Positions 38,201 to 51,827 of a stretch of 64,000 bases of DNA are shown piece by piece. Position 1 is the stretch's first letter. Every line of letters starts with the position of its first letter. The notes under the pieces are model-generated. The model saw only the letters and a list, made by a program, of their open reading frames with translations. It was not told the DNA's origin and made no database searches. Source of the stretch: Pelargonium tetragonum. Its lineage: Eukaryota; Streptophyta; Magnoliopsida; Geraniales; Geraniaceae. Made by a program: the position numbers and the translations under genes. The stretch spans positions 1-64,000 of the forward strand of contig JAYMTL010000104.1 of NCBI GenBank assembly GCA_036897445.1, written 5' to 3'.

Positions 38201-40430
38201 GATTTTTTAGTGTTGAACATTGCAGTCATATAAACCCTTTTTAATCGATATTTACTCTTGTTAAGGCTTAAAACCCTACGCGATTAGGCATAAATGAGAA
38301 CTGATTATAGGATACCTTAGTTCAGAAGATACGATTTGGCCCGTAACACTGCAATAACTTGTGAATTATAGGAGTCGCTGTTAAACTAAACACTCCTGGA
38401 TTTGTGACAAGAAACTTGTGAAGACTAAGTTAAGAATTCTTGACAAAAAAGTTTACGTATAGTGAAAAAGGCAGCCCTGGGGTTGGATAATACACAACTT
38501 TATGAATAACCCACAAGATTTAAGATAAAATGTGTTTAGATTCTGTTTTCCCGTCCCTTTCCGAACTTTTTAAATACTGCGGAACTTCCTCTATAAGAAC
38601 CCTCTTTGTATTAACTTGCAGAAAAGACTCTGGAAATCAAAGAATAGTAATAAGAGTTACCCTTTACTGCAGGGATGTATAAAGCACCCGTTTTCATTAC
38701 TTTACTTTTGTAACTCCCTAGTTAGTATAACAACGGAGCCTGGGAGCACCCTTTTGATTGTGCTCTGTTTTAGCGTAAGGTAGTCTTTTATTAAGAACCT
38801 TGAAACCAATCGCTTAAATTCAGAAGGTATAAAGAAAACTTACTTATTTACCTAGACTAACTGACTCTTATAATAGAGTTCTCCTACTCAAGGAAGACCA
38901 CTAACAACAAGTCTTTTGGCTCAAGAAGAGGCTCGCTTTTAGCGGCTATTTTCAAATTTTGTTTCTATAGAATAGTCAATTCCTTTTTCATTATAAAGAG
39001 CTCTTGGGTCTACATTAAATTGACTTCCGCGTAAATAGAGGAGTTCCCATACTTCCAAATCAAGAATTTCGAGCCCCTGCAGATATAAACGTAAATTTCT
39101 CATTCCGCAATTTTCCACACTCTTCTGTGGTCCAACACAAGGTCTTCTCGGCGATCCCTTTTTGTTTTGGGCGACTACCTGAAATTTACAAGGGTACTAA
39201 ACTTTGCAGTTGTACTCTGTTAATCTTATGAAGAGGTCCCCCTTACTGTTAACTTAGCCATACCTTTAGCTTTTTGATACCAAAAGGGAAAGAATCCTTT
39301 TTCAAATTAACCTTTTGGTGTTATAAATTCGGGGTAACTTAGTATACCTAAACAGGTGTTATTGAAGGAGGGGCTCTACTAGCATATGCAATTGTAGCTT
39401 CTATTGAGTTTTTTGCGAAAGTATAATATCCCAAACTAATTTAGATTAGAGCAGTGCTGTCCTTTATTTTAACTTATACTTATGGGTACCTCGTGTAATA
39501 CCCGGTATCTCTTTTTCTTTTTTAATGAAGTTAATTTCTTTCTTATAGGATACAAGATTTGAACGGGTAAACAAACTCTTTTAAACTGAATCTTAACTTA
39601 AACTTAAAGAAAAAGTTTTCGAACAAAAGAGCTCCCCTTTTTACTATTTTTTTTATTAGGGGTTGCGGGTATAGATATAAAGACATAGCGCTTCAGAAAA
39701 GAGGACTGGTCGTTAGTGCTTAGAAAACTTTTTGCTTTGTAGCTTTTGTTTGTAGAATTTTGTATCTTGGATATCCTGGATCCCCGCCTATAAGATTTAG
39801 CGGATGCACAGGCTTTAATTTAGTATTTTCTTTTGCTAGAAAACTTAGACTTTTGAAAAGTAGAGCCCTTACTTATATTAATTAGGCAATTTCTGTACTT
39901 GATTGGATCCTGATAAATATTAAAATCTTAAGGTATAAAAACTGCTTGCAGAGCTTTTAGGAACTACTTAAATTGTTCTGATCACGATAAAATGTAGCTA
40001 ATTCTTAAAGTTTAAACACACAAAAGAGGGCGGCTTTTTTTAAGAAAGATTATTTCCGATCAAAAAAGCAAGTAAAAAGCACAGTAATTTTAGATATCAA
40101 CTGGAGACTCTTTTATTAGCCATTCAAAATACATAGGCTCGAATCTTGTTATCTTTGCTATATACTCCTCGATACAAATCCCGCTTTATTTGTACAACAG
40201 CTATTTGAATCACAAAATTAGGGTACCTTTTTCTTCTTCAGTGCTTAAATAAAAGGCTTTTCAAGGAATTCGCCACATCGGTAGTAGTCCTAAGTCCACA
40301 GCATCAAAAAGGCGAATCGGAATCGCTTATATAAAGAGACTTTTTACTTGTAATGTTAAATTTCGGGGAATTCTTAAGTGGAATCTTGTGTTAAAAGCCA
40401 CGCCTATTTGCTGGCTACGTTTAATTAAGT
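35280..40430. other. Decayed DNA with one palindrome
   Basis: RIP-type sequence without an assignable element. The main discrete feature is the 28-bp palindrome at 36130-36157. No listed frame above 60 codons lies within it, and no repeat could be paired by eye. Confidence 0.4.
36130..36157. repeat. Perfect 28-bp palindrome
   Basis: AAACTTCTATAATT is followed directly by its exact reverse complement AATTATAGAAGTTT, with no spacer. The flanking bases (A on both sides) end the symmetry. Arms of 14 bases are unusual for chance even in AT-rich DNA. Candidates are the joined ends of a small inverted-repeat transposon, a dimeric protein site or a remnant of a head-to-head duplication. No target-site duplication is evident. 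Confidence 0.85.
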
Positions 40431-40435
40431 TTAAA

Positions 40436-40490
40436 TCGGGTAAATTTACGTTCGTTTAAAAGAGAGGCCCTTGGTTCAAAGCCGCTATAC
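40436..40490 (+). repeat. tRNA-like repeat, second type, copy 2
   Basis: TCGGGTAAATTTACGTTCG is followed by AGAGAGGCCCTTGGTTCAAAGCC, colinear with 16415-16475. The D-arm-like TGGTAGC seen in copy 1 is missing here, so this copy is shorter. It supports a dispersed, non-functional tRNA-derived repeat. Confidence 0.4.
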
Positions 40491-40499
40491 TTAATTTCA

Positions 40500-43400
40500 T
40501 GTACAAGAAGTGTTTATAAATAAAATTTAACAAAAGACCACAAAATAGATATCAGATACTTTGACTTTATATAAGGACTCAAGGCACTTGCTTTCAATTT
40601 CAATACTAAAACTTAAGTCTTGTTTAACAGTGAATTGCCCTCGAAAAATGTCTGGGCAGTTGCAGCACTGCATCAGCGAACCCCCTTTAAACCCGAATAC
40701 ATAAAATAGGACTTTGACTTTTAGGGTTCCCATAATTTGCTAAATTAACTAATTTAATATAATAGAGTAAGCTTTTTGATTCTAATATCATACTATAACT
40801 GCAGCCCAGACTCAGATATCTGTAATCAATTTATTACTACGGATACTTATTTCGTTCCAAAACTTCAAAAGTAGAGTGCTGAAAATACCTTGTGGTTGAA
40901 AGGCAGCACTTCTATAAGTATAAGTATCCGAAAACTTATAAGGCAAGGAATCCCATTTAGCATATCATATAGGAAGGATTAAGACCCTTACTTACAAAGA
41001 GGGGGTGTAATCTTGTTGTGTAAAAGTGGGTTTAGTTTTGTAGTTTCCACAAAAAAAGTTATGAGGCTTTAAAAAAGAAGTTTGGCTTTCGTGATATTTT
41101 ATAATATATTAGGATAGGGGTTTTACTAAGAAATTAAAAGGGGACTCTAAAGTCTTGATCTAGTCTAGTAAAATAGCAAAATCTATATCAACTCGTATTC
41201 CCCTAAGTAACACAAAAATATCTGTAAGAATCTTTAGCCCACGACAGAAATAAAAACAATATTTTGCGTTGTTACGAAGTTGGATATCCACCTCTTTAGT
41301 TAAAAAGTTATATATATATGCGAGTACTTCTGACGGGGTTCTATTTATAGGATACCCCTTACTCCCAAGAATTGCACCAATATTATAGAGAAAGCTTAAA
41401 ATTGAGGGCATTTTTAGAATATGGAATCTTATACGCATGTGCGGGAACCGGGATACTTATTATGGATTCACGGTAGCTAACTCCCAGTAAACTACACAAG
41501 AACTGCAGGCTAAACTAGCTTTGATATGGTATACGACGCTGAAGTGAAAAGGTAACCTCTTTCCTAGGTTTTAGGTGACAAGTTTTTTATTTTATAGCTT
41601 TTTTGACCGAACCTATCTTTAAATCTTTTACGAGTCCCTTCAATTGCTTGAACTTGAAATAGGACACATATCTTTCTTTGGCAAACCTGTGAGCCCTTAT
41701 AAGGTAGCTTACAGTCTAGTGGATATAATGAACCTCAGTTCTTTTTACAGGAGTAATATCCTAACTAAATTTAGTACCTAAAGAAGTTTTTTGCCTTTTC
41801 CAGCCGAGTTTCTTTAGGTTTTTGGGGTTTAGAAACACCAAGTTTAGTGGGTCTTTATTTTATATAGTATATAGTTTTTAGTAGCATAGTCTTGCTTGGT
41901 CAGAACGGGTTAACATTAAAGAAAATCTAAATAAAAGTGGAGTTGCATAACAGAGCTTAAAAATCCTGAAGGGTTATAAGGAAATTTTTCACGAGGGAAT
42001 GAAAGTTTAGATAACTTCGAACTTATACATTAAAAATTATGGCTGCTTAATTTACTGAGAACTGAAATGAAGTCAATTTTCGCATAAATTTATAGAAGTA
42101 GGTTAACCCGAATCTCTAGTTTATTGTAGTCGAGATTTCTTGCCTTTACTTTTGTTCGATTGATTCTATTACATACTTATTAAACCTCTACTTGGAGGGG
42201 CCTTCTTCAAAAACCGGAAATGAGCCCTTAAAAAGCTCCTGTTGTTAACTGAACTTTCGCAAATCTGGTTCTTTAAATTAGCACTTACTTATAAAGCTTT
42301 AACTTCTCACAAAATTCTTCACCTTTAGTAGCTTTTGTTTGTCAGGGGAGAAGCATAATGACTCTTAGAGGCCCCGATCTAGATTCAATACCTTATCCTT
42401 TTTACTTTACCGCGCACTCCTAAAACTTAAGGTCAAAAAAAGGGATTCTTGTTTTAAAGGGACTCCCTTGGCAGTACGTACTCTTTTGAACATTTAGAAT
42501 TAGATTTAGTATTGAGTCACACCTAACCCTATTAGTTTACTAAAAGAAATCGAGTTTAAACCAGGTAGAAAAATTCCAATTGAGTGGTGGTCCTTGAGTT
42601 CGAATCATATTCATAGTAAGTAAGCGTTCGGTACCTCACAAGGGAATCCCCAGATATAATAAAAAAGATTTAGATGCTGGTGTTACTGTACGCTTGTAGC
42701 ACTTCTTTTTTGTTTAGTATCTCCTTACTTTGTGGCATTTAACCCCACCTAATGACAGCACTCTTGCAGACCTTTTCGTTTAAAAGAAGAGCGCCCGAAA
42801 CTTCTATGGCAGGGCATTACAAAAAATTCTCGAGAAATCCTAAGTTATAGTATAAGTGGATCCAAACTAAAGGGATTCTTGAGTATAAAAATGGTTTTTC
42901 GTAAGAGTACCCTTACAACTGATATAGGCATATCTCGTCTATTAACGGATTTACGACTATAGCCTTGCTTGCTACTGATTAAGTTAAGACACAATCAATA
43001 CAAATTTTATTTTAGCAAGCTCAGACTTGTTAATATTAATAAGAGGATCTTGCTAAAGCTTCTCCTATGAGCTTACAAAAGATTTACTAGAGGAATTCCT
43101 CATTAAGGCTCCCCTTCCTCCCTTCCAAAAGGGCCAGATTTCGATTTAAACTAAGAGCAATCCTAACTCAGGTTAACCAGGGATTCTCGAATAAAAAAAG
43201 GGGTGCCGCTTAAAAGTTTATCAGAAAGAAAGATAAAACTACTCTTTTGAAAAAATAACTTGTGGGGTAGAGATTACTAGGATTGAAACATATAGGAGCA
43301 CCTAACAAAGCCCAAGGATTTGTGTAAGGAACCCCTCTACTGCAAGAAGTGCCCCGACCATAACCCAGTAATAATAGATTTGAAATTTTTGCGATAATCT

Positions 43401-44580
43401 TGTACATAAAGGAAAGGGGAAATGTCTACTACTATTATACTAGCAAATGTAAACTATGAGGACTAAATACTTTAAAATATCGGAAAGTCAAACTCTAAAG
43501 CTTGATATCTAAGGTCTTAGAACCCTATCACTTTAATTTCACGTCCCCTGAAGCTAAAATATCCTCTCTGCTTTTTACTTTGTTATACTTTTCAACTGCC
43601 AAATTTAGGTAAAGTTAAATATTCTTTTCTCTGCGCGCCCCTAAGGCTGCTAAACCAGTTTAAAATTCCAAAGATAGACTTAAGTGTCGCTCTTTGCCCC
43701 GGCTTACAGGCTTTGATTTACATAAGCTCCCTCTTAAAACGACTCGGGAAAAAGTAAGGTTAAAAAAGTCCCCTGGATTCTGTATTTTAAGTTTCTACTT
43801 CAAGGGACCCCCAAAAAAGAGGATCTCTAAAGGAATCCTTAAAAGCATAAAAAAAAACCTTCCCTATTTTTTGAACTATCCTCTTTATAACAATAAACCA
43901 TACTAAAATCCTCTTAACTTAAGGTATATTGCTCAAGCTTTAAAACTTCCAACGAAGTCGCATATTTAGTAAGTAGCAGCCCATAGGGAGGTCCATTATA
44001 AAACAGGATGTCGAGTTCTAAAGCCATATTAAATCTTATTTTAAGTTGTGAGCAGATAATAAAAAAGAAACCCTGGTTTTATATATTACTAGGAACTGGA
44101 CGTGGGATTAACAGCTTAATGGAAAAGAGAGATCCCGGCTAACTTTCTTTAGATAAGATAATATATCTGGTTAGTTTAGTAAAAAAGCTTTTATGAATAA
44201 TTAGTAAAAAGTTAGCTTGTTATTTCTCTATATCCGTTCCGTTTGGGTCTTTACTTAACTCTTGATCCTTTTTTTATAGCCTGACCTCGAGAATGCTAAT
44301 TAAAACAAAAGGGCAACCAGTACTCCCCTTACTTATGAATACCCTGGAACTCTTTATCTTAAACTAAGAAACTAACAACAGAAGGAAATATCCCTTTATG
44401 TTAAGCCTTTACTAATCCGCTTGTCTTTTAACCTGTACTCTGAATCAAATGCGCTCTTCTTTTTGGTTTTGGTCCTTGCCTTCTCGTTTTTATTACTTAG
44501 TTATTAGAAAGTTATGAAATATTAATATTAAAAAAGGCAGTATAGGAATTGTTCTAGTCTAAGGTTATTACTCATTGTAC
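40500..44580. other. Decayed DNA, chance-length frames only
   Basis: This stretch carries a 92-codon minus-strand frame (41160-41438), a 68-codon frame (40527-40733), a 65-codon frame (43210-43407) and a 70-codon plus-strand frame (43694-43906). None shows a motif, signal peptide or membrane segment pattern that I recognise. Their base composition is the same as the flanks. I consider them chance openings. Confidence 0.4.
42581..42621 (+). repeat. tRNA-like (box B) repeat, copy 2
   Basis: GTGGTCCTTGAGTTCGAATC is followed by ATATTCATAGTAAGT. It aligns with 12833-12871 over about 34 bases with differences that are mainly transitions. AGTTCGAATC fits the polymerase III B box. There is no acceptor stem or A box. 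Confidence 0.4.
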
Positions 44581-44589
44581 TCTTGAGTT

Positions 44590-44690
44590 CTTGACATGGG
44601 ATGATTGTAACTTAGAAAAATTTATTATGCATTATCATTTCCGACTGCAGTGTAACGGAGGTAATGTAATTAGTAAGTATTTCAGATAGA
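44590..44690 (+). repeat. Family A core copy, weak
   Basis: ATTTCCGACTGCAG followed by TGTAACGGAGGTAATG matches the ACCGACTGCA...GGAGGTTAATG half of the core. Upstream, GTTCTTGACATGGGATGATTG only loosely resembles the TTATC half. A GGTAATGTAATTAG word inside it looks like an inverted signature, but here it is explained by the end of the core. An isolated, heavily mutated copy. Confidence 0.35.
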
Positions 44691-47570
44691 AAACAAGAAT
44701 ACCTTCTCACCGCAGAAAGATTTAACTCTTTACTTTGCTTTTTCCTAAAAGAAATACTAGAGGCCTCTTATGTTGAAGTAAGCGACTCCAAATTTATATA
44801 AAAACCTGACGATAAATAGGTCAGATGTAAAAATGACAGGATAGGCTAATTTTTGTTTTAGGGCGCGTAAATGGCCTTACAACCTTTTATATTTTTGTAA
44901 ATAATCCAGATTTGTTATCCTTAATTGTCTAGACTCCCCTTTAGAAAGAGATTGTCTTAAAAATAATAGTGGGCGCTTATATAAAGGATTCCTCTTATAA
45001 TTATAAAACGGCTTAACTGAAGTTTCCATGAGTAAAATAAAATTTCAGTTTTGTCAATAAGATTCTATTATAAAAAACTTTAATATAAGTTTAAGGTGGA
45101 AATAAAGACTAACTAGAGTCTTTTTTTAGGGGCTTTTTACCCTTTATTATAGCGAGCTTTCTTTTTTATAGTCTAGTACACATTATGAGTAACTTAAGTT
45201 AGAGGTATCTCTTTTTTTAGTAAAAAGAAACCCTTATATCAAAATTTTACTGAGACTCGTGCCTTATCTAAATCTTAGTTTGTTCTGGACGTACGCTTAG
45301 ACCTAATTGGAGAAGATATAGAGCACTTACTTGCACAATTTTGAGAGACAGCTTCTATATATTGTGTATCCGGATAAGGTGGTCTTATGGAGTTTAAATC
45401 TTATCTAAGTTAAACCTCCTTTTATTCGAAATAAGTAAGGCACCTCTCGTAGGGGCATCGCCCGGGCCGGTAAACTTATAATAGAAAGTAAAGTGGCGTA
45501 AATCCCGGGCCTCTTAGCTTTGGGTAGTTGTTAAAAAAAAGTACAGGAAAAACAAAGTTAACACCGGGCTTTTCATGAGTATACAAAAAGACTTAATAAG
45601 AATTTTTAGGTTTTATTGTACAGTAAAAAGGATTACCTAAGGTATGCCGCGAAGAGTTTATACTTGGTTGTTTCCCCGGTTTCAACCTATATCCATATTG
45701 TAATTTTGACTTGGGACATTCTACAGTTTTCATAAATGTTTAGTTTATTCTGTTAGTACTGTTGTGGAGTATCTTGAGTAGGGCGTGACCTTTAGGCTTT
45801 GGAAGCTCTTAATAATAGGGCATTCTTTTCTTGATTAAAAATCACTCTCATTTACAATCTAAATAGGTCATGCCGAGATAAGATTTGGTGATTGTTATAA
45901 AATCGTCCCTCTTACTCTTGAGCAACCCGGCTAGTAATACAGCTTTATAGTTAACTCGTGAACTCTTAAAAAAAACAAAGTTAACTATTTACTCGACCTT
46001 TCTAGATCTTTTGCGGGCGCTCGCTCTGGTAAGATTTTTTATCTATCTAAATATTCTTGTTTCTTAGGCTTGGATTTTTTTGCCAGTACAAACCTCTAAG
46101 GGCTGCCTTAATTTACTACCCGGACTTCTATGCAGTAACCCATATATTATACCAAGGCTACGAGTCCTTTTGCGAGAGCACGTATATTAGAACATTTACT
46201 ACTTTATGTTACATAATAAATTCTGTACAAGGGGAACCTTGTCTAGACTTAGGGATTTTCCTTTCTATTTTTCTTATGCCTTTGTAAGGATTCTAGACAG
46301 GAAAATTACCGACAATGTTTAAGTTACTACTTGAAGATACCCCCTCTCGTTAAGCAAAGACCCGGAAATAATGTATAAATAGTTTGTTGTTGTAAAATTC
46401 TTTATTCAATACACCAGAGGGCTTGTTCAATAAAAAAAAGGGTGTCCTCGCATGCGAGAGCTGTATCTATTTCTTTTACTCGGCTTTCTCAAGTCAAGTA
46501 TTGGGTGCCAAAAAGAGTGGGAGACCCAGGAAATTCCTAAATAGATAGGTAAGAAGGATTTTAAAACCATTTATCAGCAGATGAGGCCCCTAGTTAGGTT
46601 TTATAACGTACTTTGTAAAAGATACCCGAGCCATGGATTAAAATAAAAGCAACAAAGATTTAATTTGAAGAAAAGGAGAATCGTATGTAAACGGCCGCAG
46701 AAAATTTTTTTTAGAGAGCATAAGGAGGACTTCCTTGCTTTTTAGACTCCTTATTCGTGGGGCTTAATTCGCACTCCGTAAGTTTGTTATAATTCATATA
46801 GCTATCGCAAATTCGGGAATAAAAAGCAGCGGAGTAACTAAAAGAATTAACAGTAAAGGGGCTTAGAAAAAATTAGCCAAGGCTTCATAATTATAATAAA
46901 TATAGAGTACCCGTTTTAGCAAAAGGAGTATCTTGTCCTTGTGTCTTTTAACAAAAATGAAAAAATTTACAGCTGCACTCAATCTTAAAATATTAAGTTA
47001 AAGTCGTCGCTAGGGAACGCAAAAACCTTTAGTTAGGCATAACAAAGCATAAATTACATACACAGTTACCCGAACCCGATAAAGATGATTCTCTCGAACC
47101 CCTTAATATTATTAGAATAGCAGTCTATACCTAAAATTATTATGGTCTCCGCCGAAAAATAGAAAGCAAATAAAGAAAGTGTATGTATTGTACAGGCCGA
47201 ATGGGGGCATTCCGTTTAAAAGGATGAGGCAAATCTTTATTTTTATAGAAAGGAGGAATAGCACTCGGAATTCGATACTATTTAAGGCTCTTAAATGAAA
47301 TTGTATCCTGTATTTTTTTATTTCCTAAAACTATAACTACTATGCCGGCCCTCCTTTCACTTTTAGAAAAGCCTCTTACTATAAATTAAAGACCGGACAA
47401 GTTAAATCTAGTTTACTCAGCAAAGAAGAATAAGGAAACTTTTGGCTACACTTATACCCGCACCCTTGATCGCTAAATAGAAGTGAAGAATCCTAGCTTA
47501 ACTTTTACTGGGAATCTCTTAAAACCGGATTTACTAAGACTTAAGAAAAACACGAAACTGACTTCTAAAA

Positions 47571-47637
47571 GCTTCGAACCCCGATGACTCTCATTTAAAG
47601 CCGGATTAAACAAGGAGTAGCGCCCGTCTATATAAGC
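47571..47637 (-). repeat. tRNA-like repeat, third type, copy 2 (inverted)
   Basis: On the minus strand this reads TTATATAGACGGGCGCTACTC, then a middle segment, then GAGTCATCGGGGTTCGAAGC. The outer TATATAGACGGG and the B box GGGTTCGA match 22149-22215 at the same separation. This shows a mobile or duplicated tRNA-like unit rather than a single decayed tRNA gene. Confidence 0.45.
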
Positions 47638-49140
47638 AGTCATTTAAAATGACTTAGTCACTCAAAAGAGGCTTAATTCAAGGGACCTGCACAATCTTAA
47701 CAATTAGGTGTAAACAAATTATTAGTTCTATACCTATCATACCCGTATATATTCTCAAGACAAAGTTATACTAAAAAAAGTTCTTAAATAGGGAGAGCCC
47801 ACATTATAAGGCTTTCTGGGGTTTTACCAGGGTTCATTAAGCTCTTAAACTCTAGTAAAGCAGGCTTAAAAGAACTTGATAAAGGGATTTAACTGCATCT
47901 CTTCTAGACCTTCTAGATAATAAATTTACTCAGTCGGGTAAAAAGGGGCACTTATTCGGTTTACAACTCATAAAGACATCCCGGGCGCTTAAAGATAAAC
48001 GGGAACTCGTTTCATTATGGATAGCTGGGATTGTATTACCAACAAAATATATAACTTGGCACAAGACAAGAAAGGTTTCCTAATGAGAATATACTAAAAC
48101 GAAACCTCAAAGTACAAAAAAGTAGAGTCTATTTCTAACTTGTCAAGAATACATACACACAACTAGGTTTCCTTTTGCTTTTCTAGGAGCTCTGAGCTAT
48201 ATGCAACTCCTACCTTTTACCTTTCATTTATGAAGTTGATCCCATAATTATACTTACTTATACTTAGTAACGCAAGATTACAAACTATACCAAAGTTGCC
48301 AAACTCAATCTAAGCAATAGAATCCCTTGTTTACGAAATAAATAGACCCATCTTGACTTAGAAATCTCTTACTAAGAATCCCAAGACTCTTTATTTTCTC
48401 AAAACAAAATTTGAGTTAAAATTAGGAATTATTAAAAAAGCTTAGACCCCTGGGCAACCTTGGTTTTTATGGAAAGCTTATTATTTATAACAGTATAATC
48501 AACGAGGACTCCCGGAAAAATAACTAAAACGGAAAGGCTCAATACCCCAACTAGAAACACCTTATTGACACAAAACTTTGAGTAAGACTTGTCTTTAATT
48601 ATCACAATAGATTTAGACAACGAGAATTAAATACACATTAAAACAACTCTCTTCTACGCTAGGCTGACGGGCAATTCCACAAATTACAGTCAACCTCCTG
48701 CTCCTAAAAGGGGCAGAACCAGAATTTGAGGAGTGATTAAAATCTTACCTATCTAGTAAAACGCAAATCCCGACCACTCATTGGAATGTAAAGAAAACCC
48801 TTAGTGAACATCCTAATAATTTTCTAATTATTCTTTTCACTAAAAGCTTAAAAAAGAAGTCCTTAACTTTTGTAAACTCCGTTAAAACTTAAAATTATAT
48901 CAAATCTTTTATGGTATGGTCATTTCTACTCTTATTACTCAATATTCATACAGCAACATCCTTATATAATATAACAAACAAAAAAAGAAAGTGCCTGAAA
49001 ACGGAGCGGGTTAGACAAAGTTCCTAGAAGTGTTTTTTATTCCGGGTATTTTACTTTTAGTCTTGTGGACTTACTATATTAAATCTAAAGAAAGGGCTCC
49101 GTTTCAAGAAGGAGTCCTATTTAATTAAAATTAGAAAGGC

Positions 49141-49163
49141 AGCTAAAACCTTTGGTTTTAGCT
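49141..49163. repeat. Inverted repeat, 10-bp arms, 3-base loop
   Basis: AGCTAAAACC-TTT-GGTTTTAGCT is perfect and is followed by TTTT. It looks like a bacterial intrinsic terminator, but the window shows no bacterial gene content, so it is listed only as an inverted repeat. Confidence 0.7.
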
Positions 49164-51429
49164 TTTGGTTACTTTTTCAGAACGGGATTCTAAAGGGTAG
49201 AAATTCTTAGACTTGAATAAGTAACCGGGCTTAACCACATATATTTATTAAAGTATTCAGGGATGTACGAATATTTTAATATAAATCTCAGGGAGAACAC
49301 CCACAAAGGGGACCCTTTACGAGTCCAAATGGAGTATAAAGTTTCTTATCCGAAATCGAGTAAACTGTAGCTTTAAAGTAATCCCAGTCTCAATTACAGG
49401 AATTCCGCTCAGCTGCTAAAACTAATGGCTTCAAATTCTAAGAAAATAAACCGCGTAAAACCTAACTAAGTTCTATAATATAAAGTCTTAACAATTCTAT
49501 GTTACTAATAATCGGCAGCGCTTTCTTAATCGCGAGTTATAAACTTTTCGTGCAAGTAAGGTTTTTGTCACTACTATACTCTTTTAACACCTAGACTATC
49601 CTAGCAAAGTCAAAACTCTCAAGCCGATAAACCTAATTATTTCTAGACAGTCCCCGAAAAAGGGCGCTTATATGGCCTATTTAAGTTATAAAATATTCAG
49701 CTTGCCCCAGGGAATCCTATCTAGATTTTTATAAAATGTTAGTATATTTCACAAGGCTGCTAATAAAAGAAATTCTACTGAAAAGGGATTCGTGCTTACA
49801 ACTTACTAGGAAATTTTAACCAGATAACGTATAAAATGCACCATGATTGCTCCCAAAGAGAATCCTAGACAAAATCCTAATCTACTTCTATTTAAAAGAA
49901 TTTTTTACTATCGAGCCAAAAGAAATTTTTTGGTTTTCCCACTTCTGGTAGAATATTGCTTATTTATATCAGACTCCTACTAGAATAAAGTTTAGCAATA
50001 AAACATGCTTTAGAAACCCTCGAATCTTTTGTCCTCTAGGTGTAGAAGAATTTACCCAACCGAAACCCCTTTGAACCCTTAACAACTGAGGCTTTTATTT
50101 TAATAGATACGTAAAAATTTCATATTAATAGTCATAAGCATTAGCCCTATTCTATAGAGACCCTAGACTATTTATATAGCATATGTGCCGACAACGTTTA
50201 CTCTAAAAGGGACCCTCAAAAACAGATCAAGATTCCATTGCGGTAGAGTAACTAGAGGTACGAGTGATTGCGAAACTATGCATTTTCTAATTTAAACACC
50301 CATGCTGGCCCAGGCTAAATCAAAGACTAAACTATGCCGTTTGGGCGTATTAATACGTGTCAAGTTGTAGGAAAAACGGTAGCTTACTTAGAAGTATTTA
50401 GAAAGGAAGTTTGAAGACTTGTACTAGAGAAGCAGAGTTTGAAATTTCAAATCAAATGAGAAAAATATAGGAAATTCCTGGTAAGGGTTATCTCTTAGGG
50501 TTATATCCAATTTTCTGGGTAGTTTTCTTAGTGCCCCCATGAACAGGACTGACAAGAACTTTAAGGTATCTGGTTTACTAAATAGCGGAGATTCCGTACT
50601 ACTTTAAAAAGCGTGTACAGGATCTTTACGAATTTTATCTCGCGGGATTAAATTAAGGGATACTGAATTCCTTATGTAAGCTATTTACTCCTTTAATTAG
50701 GAGACTTATCATAAAATTAACTATTCTAATCTAAAAAGGGGTTCTTTATCATAGCACATGCTCAACCCATTAGTATAGCGCTGAGGAAACTCTTATCTAT
50801 AAGAGGAATTAATTAAGGAAGATGCACTCCCTAAACCCCTTTTATAAAGAGATTCAGCGAGAGGGTTACCTAGTGTCTTAGGAACTCCGTGCGGGAGAAT
50901 GCCCAGTGAAGGAGGATTCCAGTTATGGCAAAGACTTTTATGAACGGGTATCGAGTAATGCTATTATTTGAACCAACGAATTAAGATTCTGTTTCTTTTC
51001 GGGAAGGTGGGGAGATGCATACCTTGCCACTAATTTGTACTAAAGAACACTATATATATCGTTATTTTTTCACGGGATAATTATAAGTATTATCTACTAT
51101 GATAAAGGATTCTCCGCGCGCTAATAGGGAAACTATCTGACTGAATGTTTAGGAAAGCCCCGTGAGATATAAAGAAAGAGGTTTAGCCGTTTAGGATAAA
51201 CTGTTAGAACTAGCTATTGCATGAATTAACTCTCTTATTTTTCTAGGATAGCATATACAATATAAGAATTTGGGTAGCTATTCACTTAAAGGAATCCTTT
51301 TCTTTGTTCTTAAGCGCCCGTAAATTTCAAAATATTCTTATTAAAAGTTATACTCTAATAGGAGCTCCCTAACTCGAGTATATATATAGAGGTTCAAGTG
51401 TTTCCTTATACGTAAGTTTTTTGTAAGCT

Positions 51430-51600
51430 TTTTATTGCTTGTTGTAGTCTATAAACGAAGACTCTTGGCAATGCATCGGATAAGTACAGAATTTTACAAG
51501 ATAAAGTCTTACGCTTTGAGAGAGCCAGAAAGAGTCAAGGAGGTTAATGTATAATATAGATTAAGAGTAAGTATAGATACACCAACAGCTTCTTATTCTT
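51430..51600 (+). repeat. Family A core-like copy preceding the long block
   Basis: GCATCGGATAAGTAC, then GTCAAGGAGGTTAATGTA, then GTATAGATACACCAACAGC share the end of the core and the CCAACA junction with the copy 0.4 kb downstream. The central ACCGAC landmark is not preserved. The block may be a partial tandem arrangement of two units. Confidence 0.35.
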
Positions 51601-51646
51601 TTCTTGACTTTATAATTTGAGTTTGAGTTACTTGATTTCTTAGATT

Positions 51647-51671
51647 TATATGAGTTATATGAGCTATATGG
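51647..51671. repeat. Short tandem repeat, TATATGAGN unit
   Basis: Three consecutive 9-base units (TATATGAGT, TATATGAGC, TATATGG) lie in the family A arm. They suggest local slippage in low-complexity sequence. Confidence 0.6.
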
Positions 51672-51801
51672 ATTGTAGTACTCTTGTTATGGTTAGTCTT
51701 TAGTGGCTTAGATTCCTTGTAGCTACTGTATTAGTATTAGTGTTCTATGGATTACTGTAGCTGGTATATTGTACTTATTATTGTACAATTGTATTAAAGT
51801 C

Positions 51802-51827
51802 TTATAGTAGTTATGTTATAGTAGTTA
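51802..51827. repeat. Short tandem repeat, 14-base unit
   Basis: TTATAGTAGTTATG is followed immediately by TTATAGTAGTTA. The match is exact over 12 bases, so the duplication is likely younger than most point mutation around it. Confidence 0.7.

Larger units (their letters stand above)
44700..51420. other. Decayed DNA, mostly unassignable
   Basis: Uniform RIP texture with one frame of 76 codons (46057-46287) and one of 62 (48432-48620), both without motifs. Discrete features are the tRNA-like segment at 47571-47637 and an inverted repeat at 49141-49163. No element boundaries were seen. Confidence 0.4.

Noticed and set aside
41160-41438. 92-codon minus-strand frame
   Set aside because: Same reasons: no recognisable domain, ordinary composition, not conserved in any repeat.
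49141-49163. Intrinsic-terminator-like hairpin with a T tail
   Set aside because: There is no bacterial gene context, so it is kept only as an inverted repeat.
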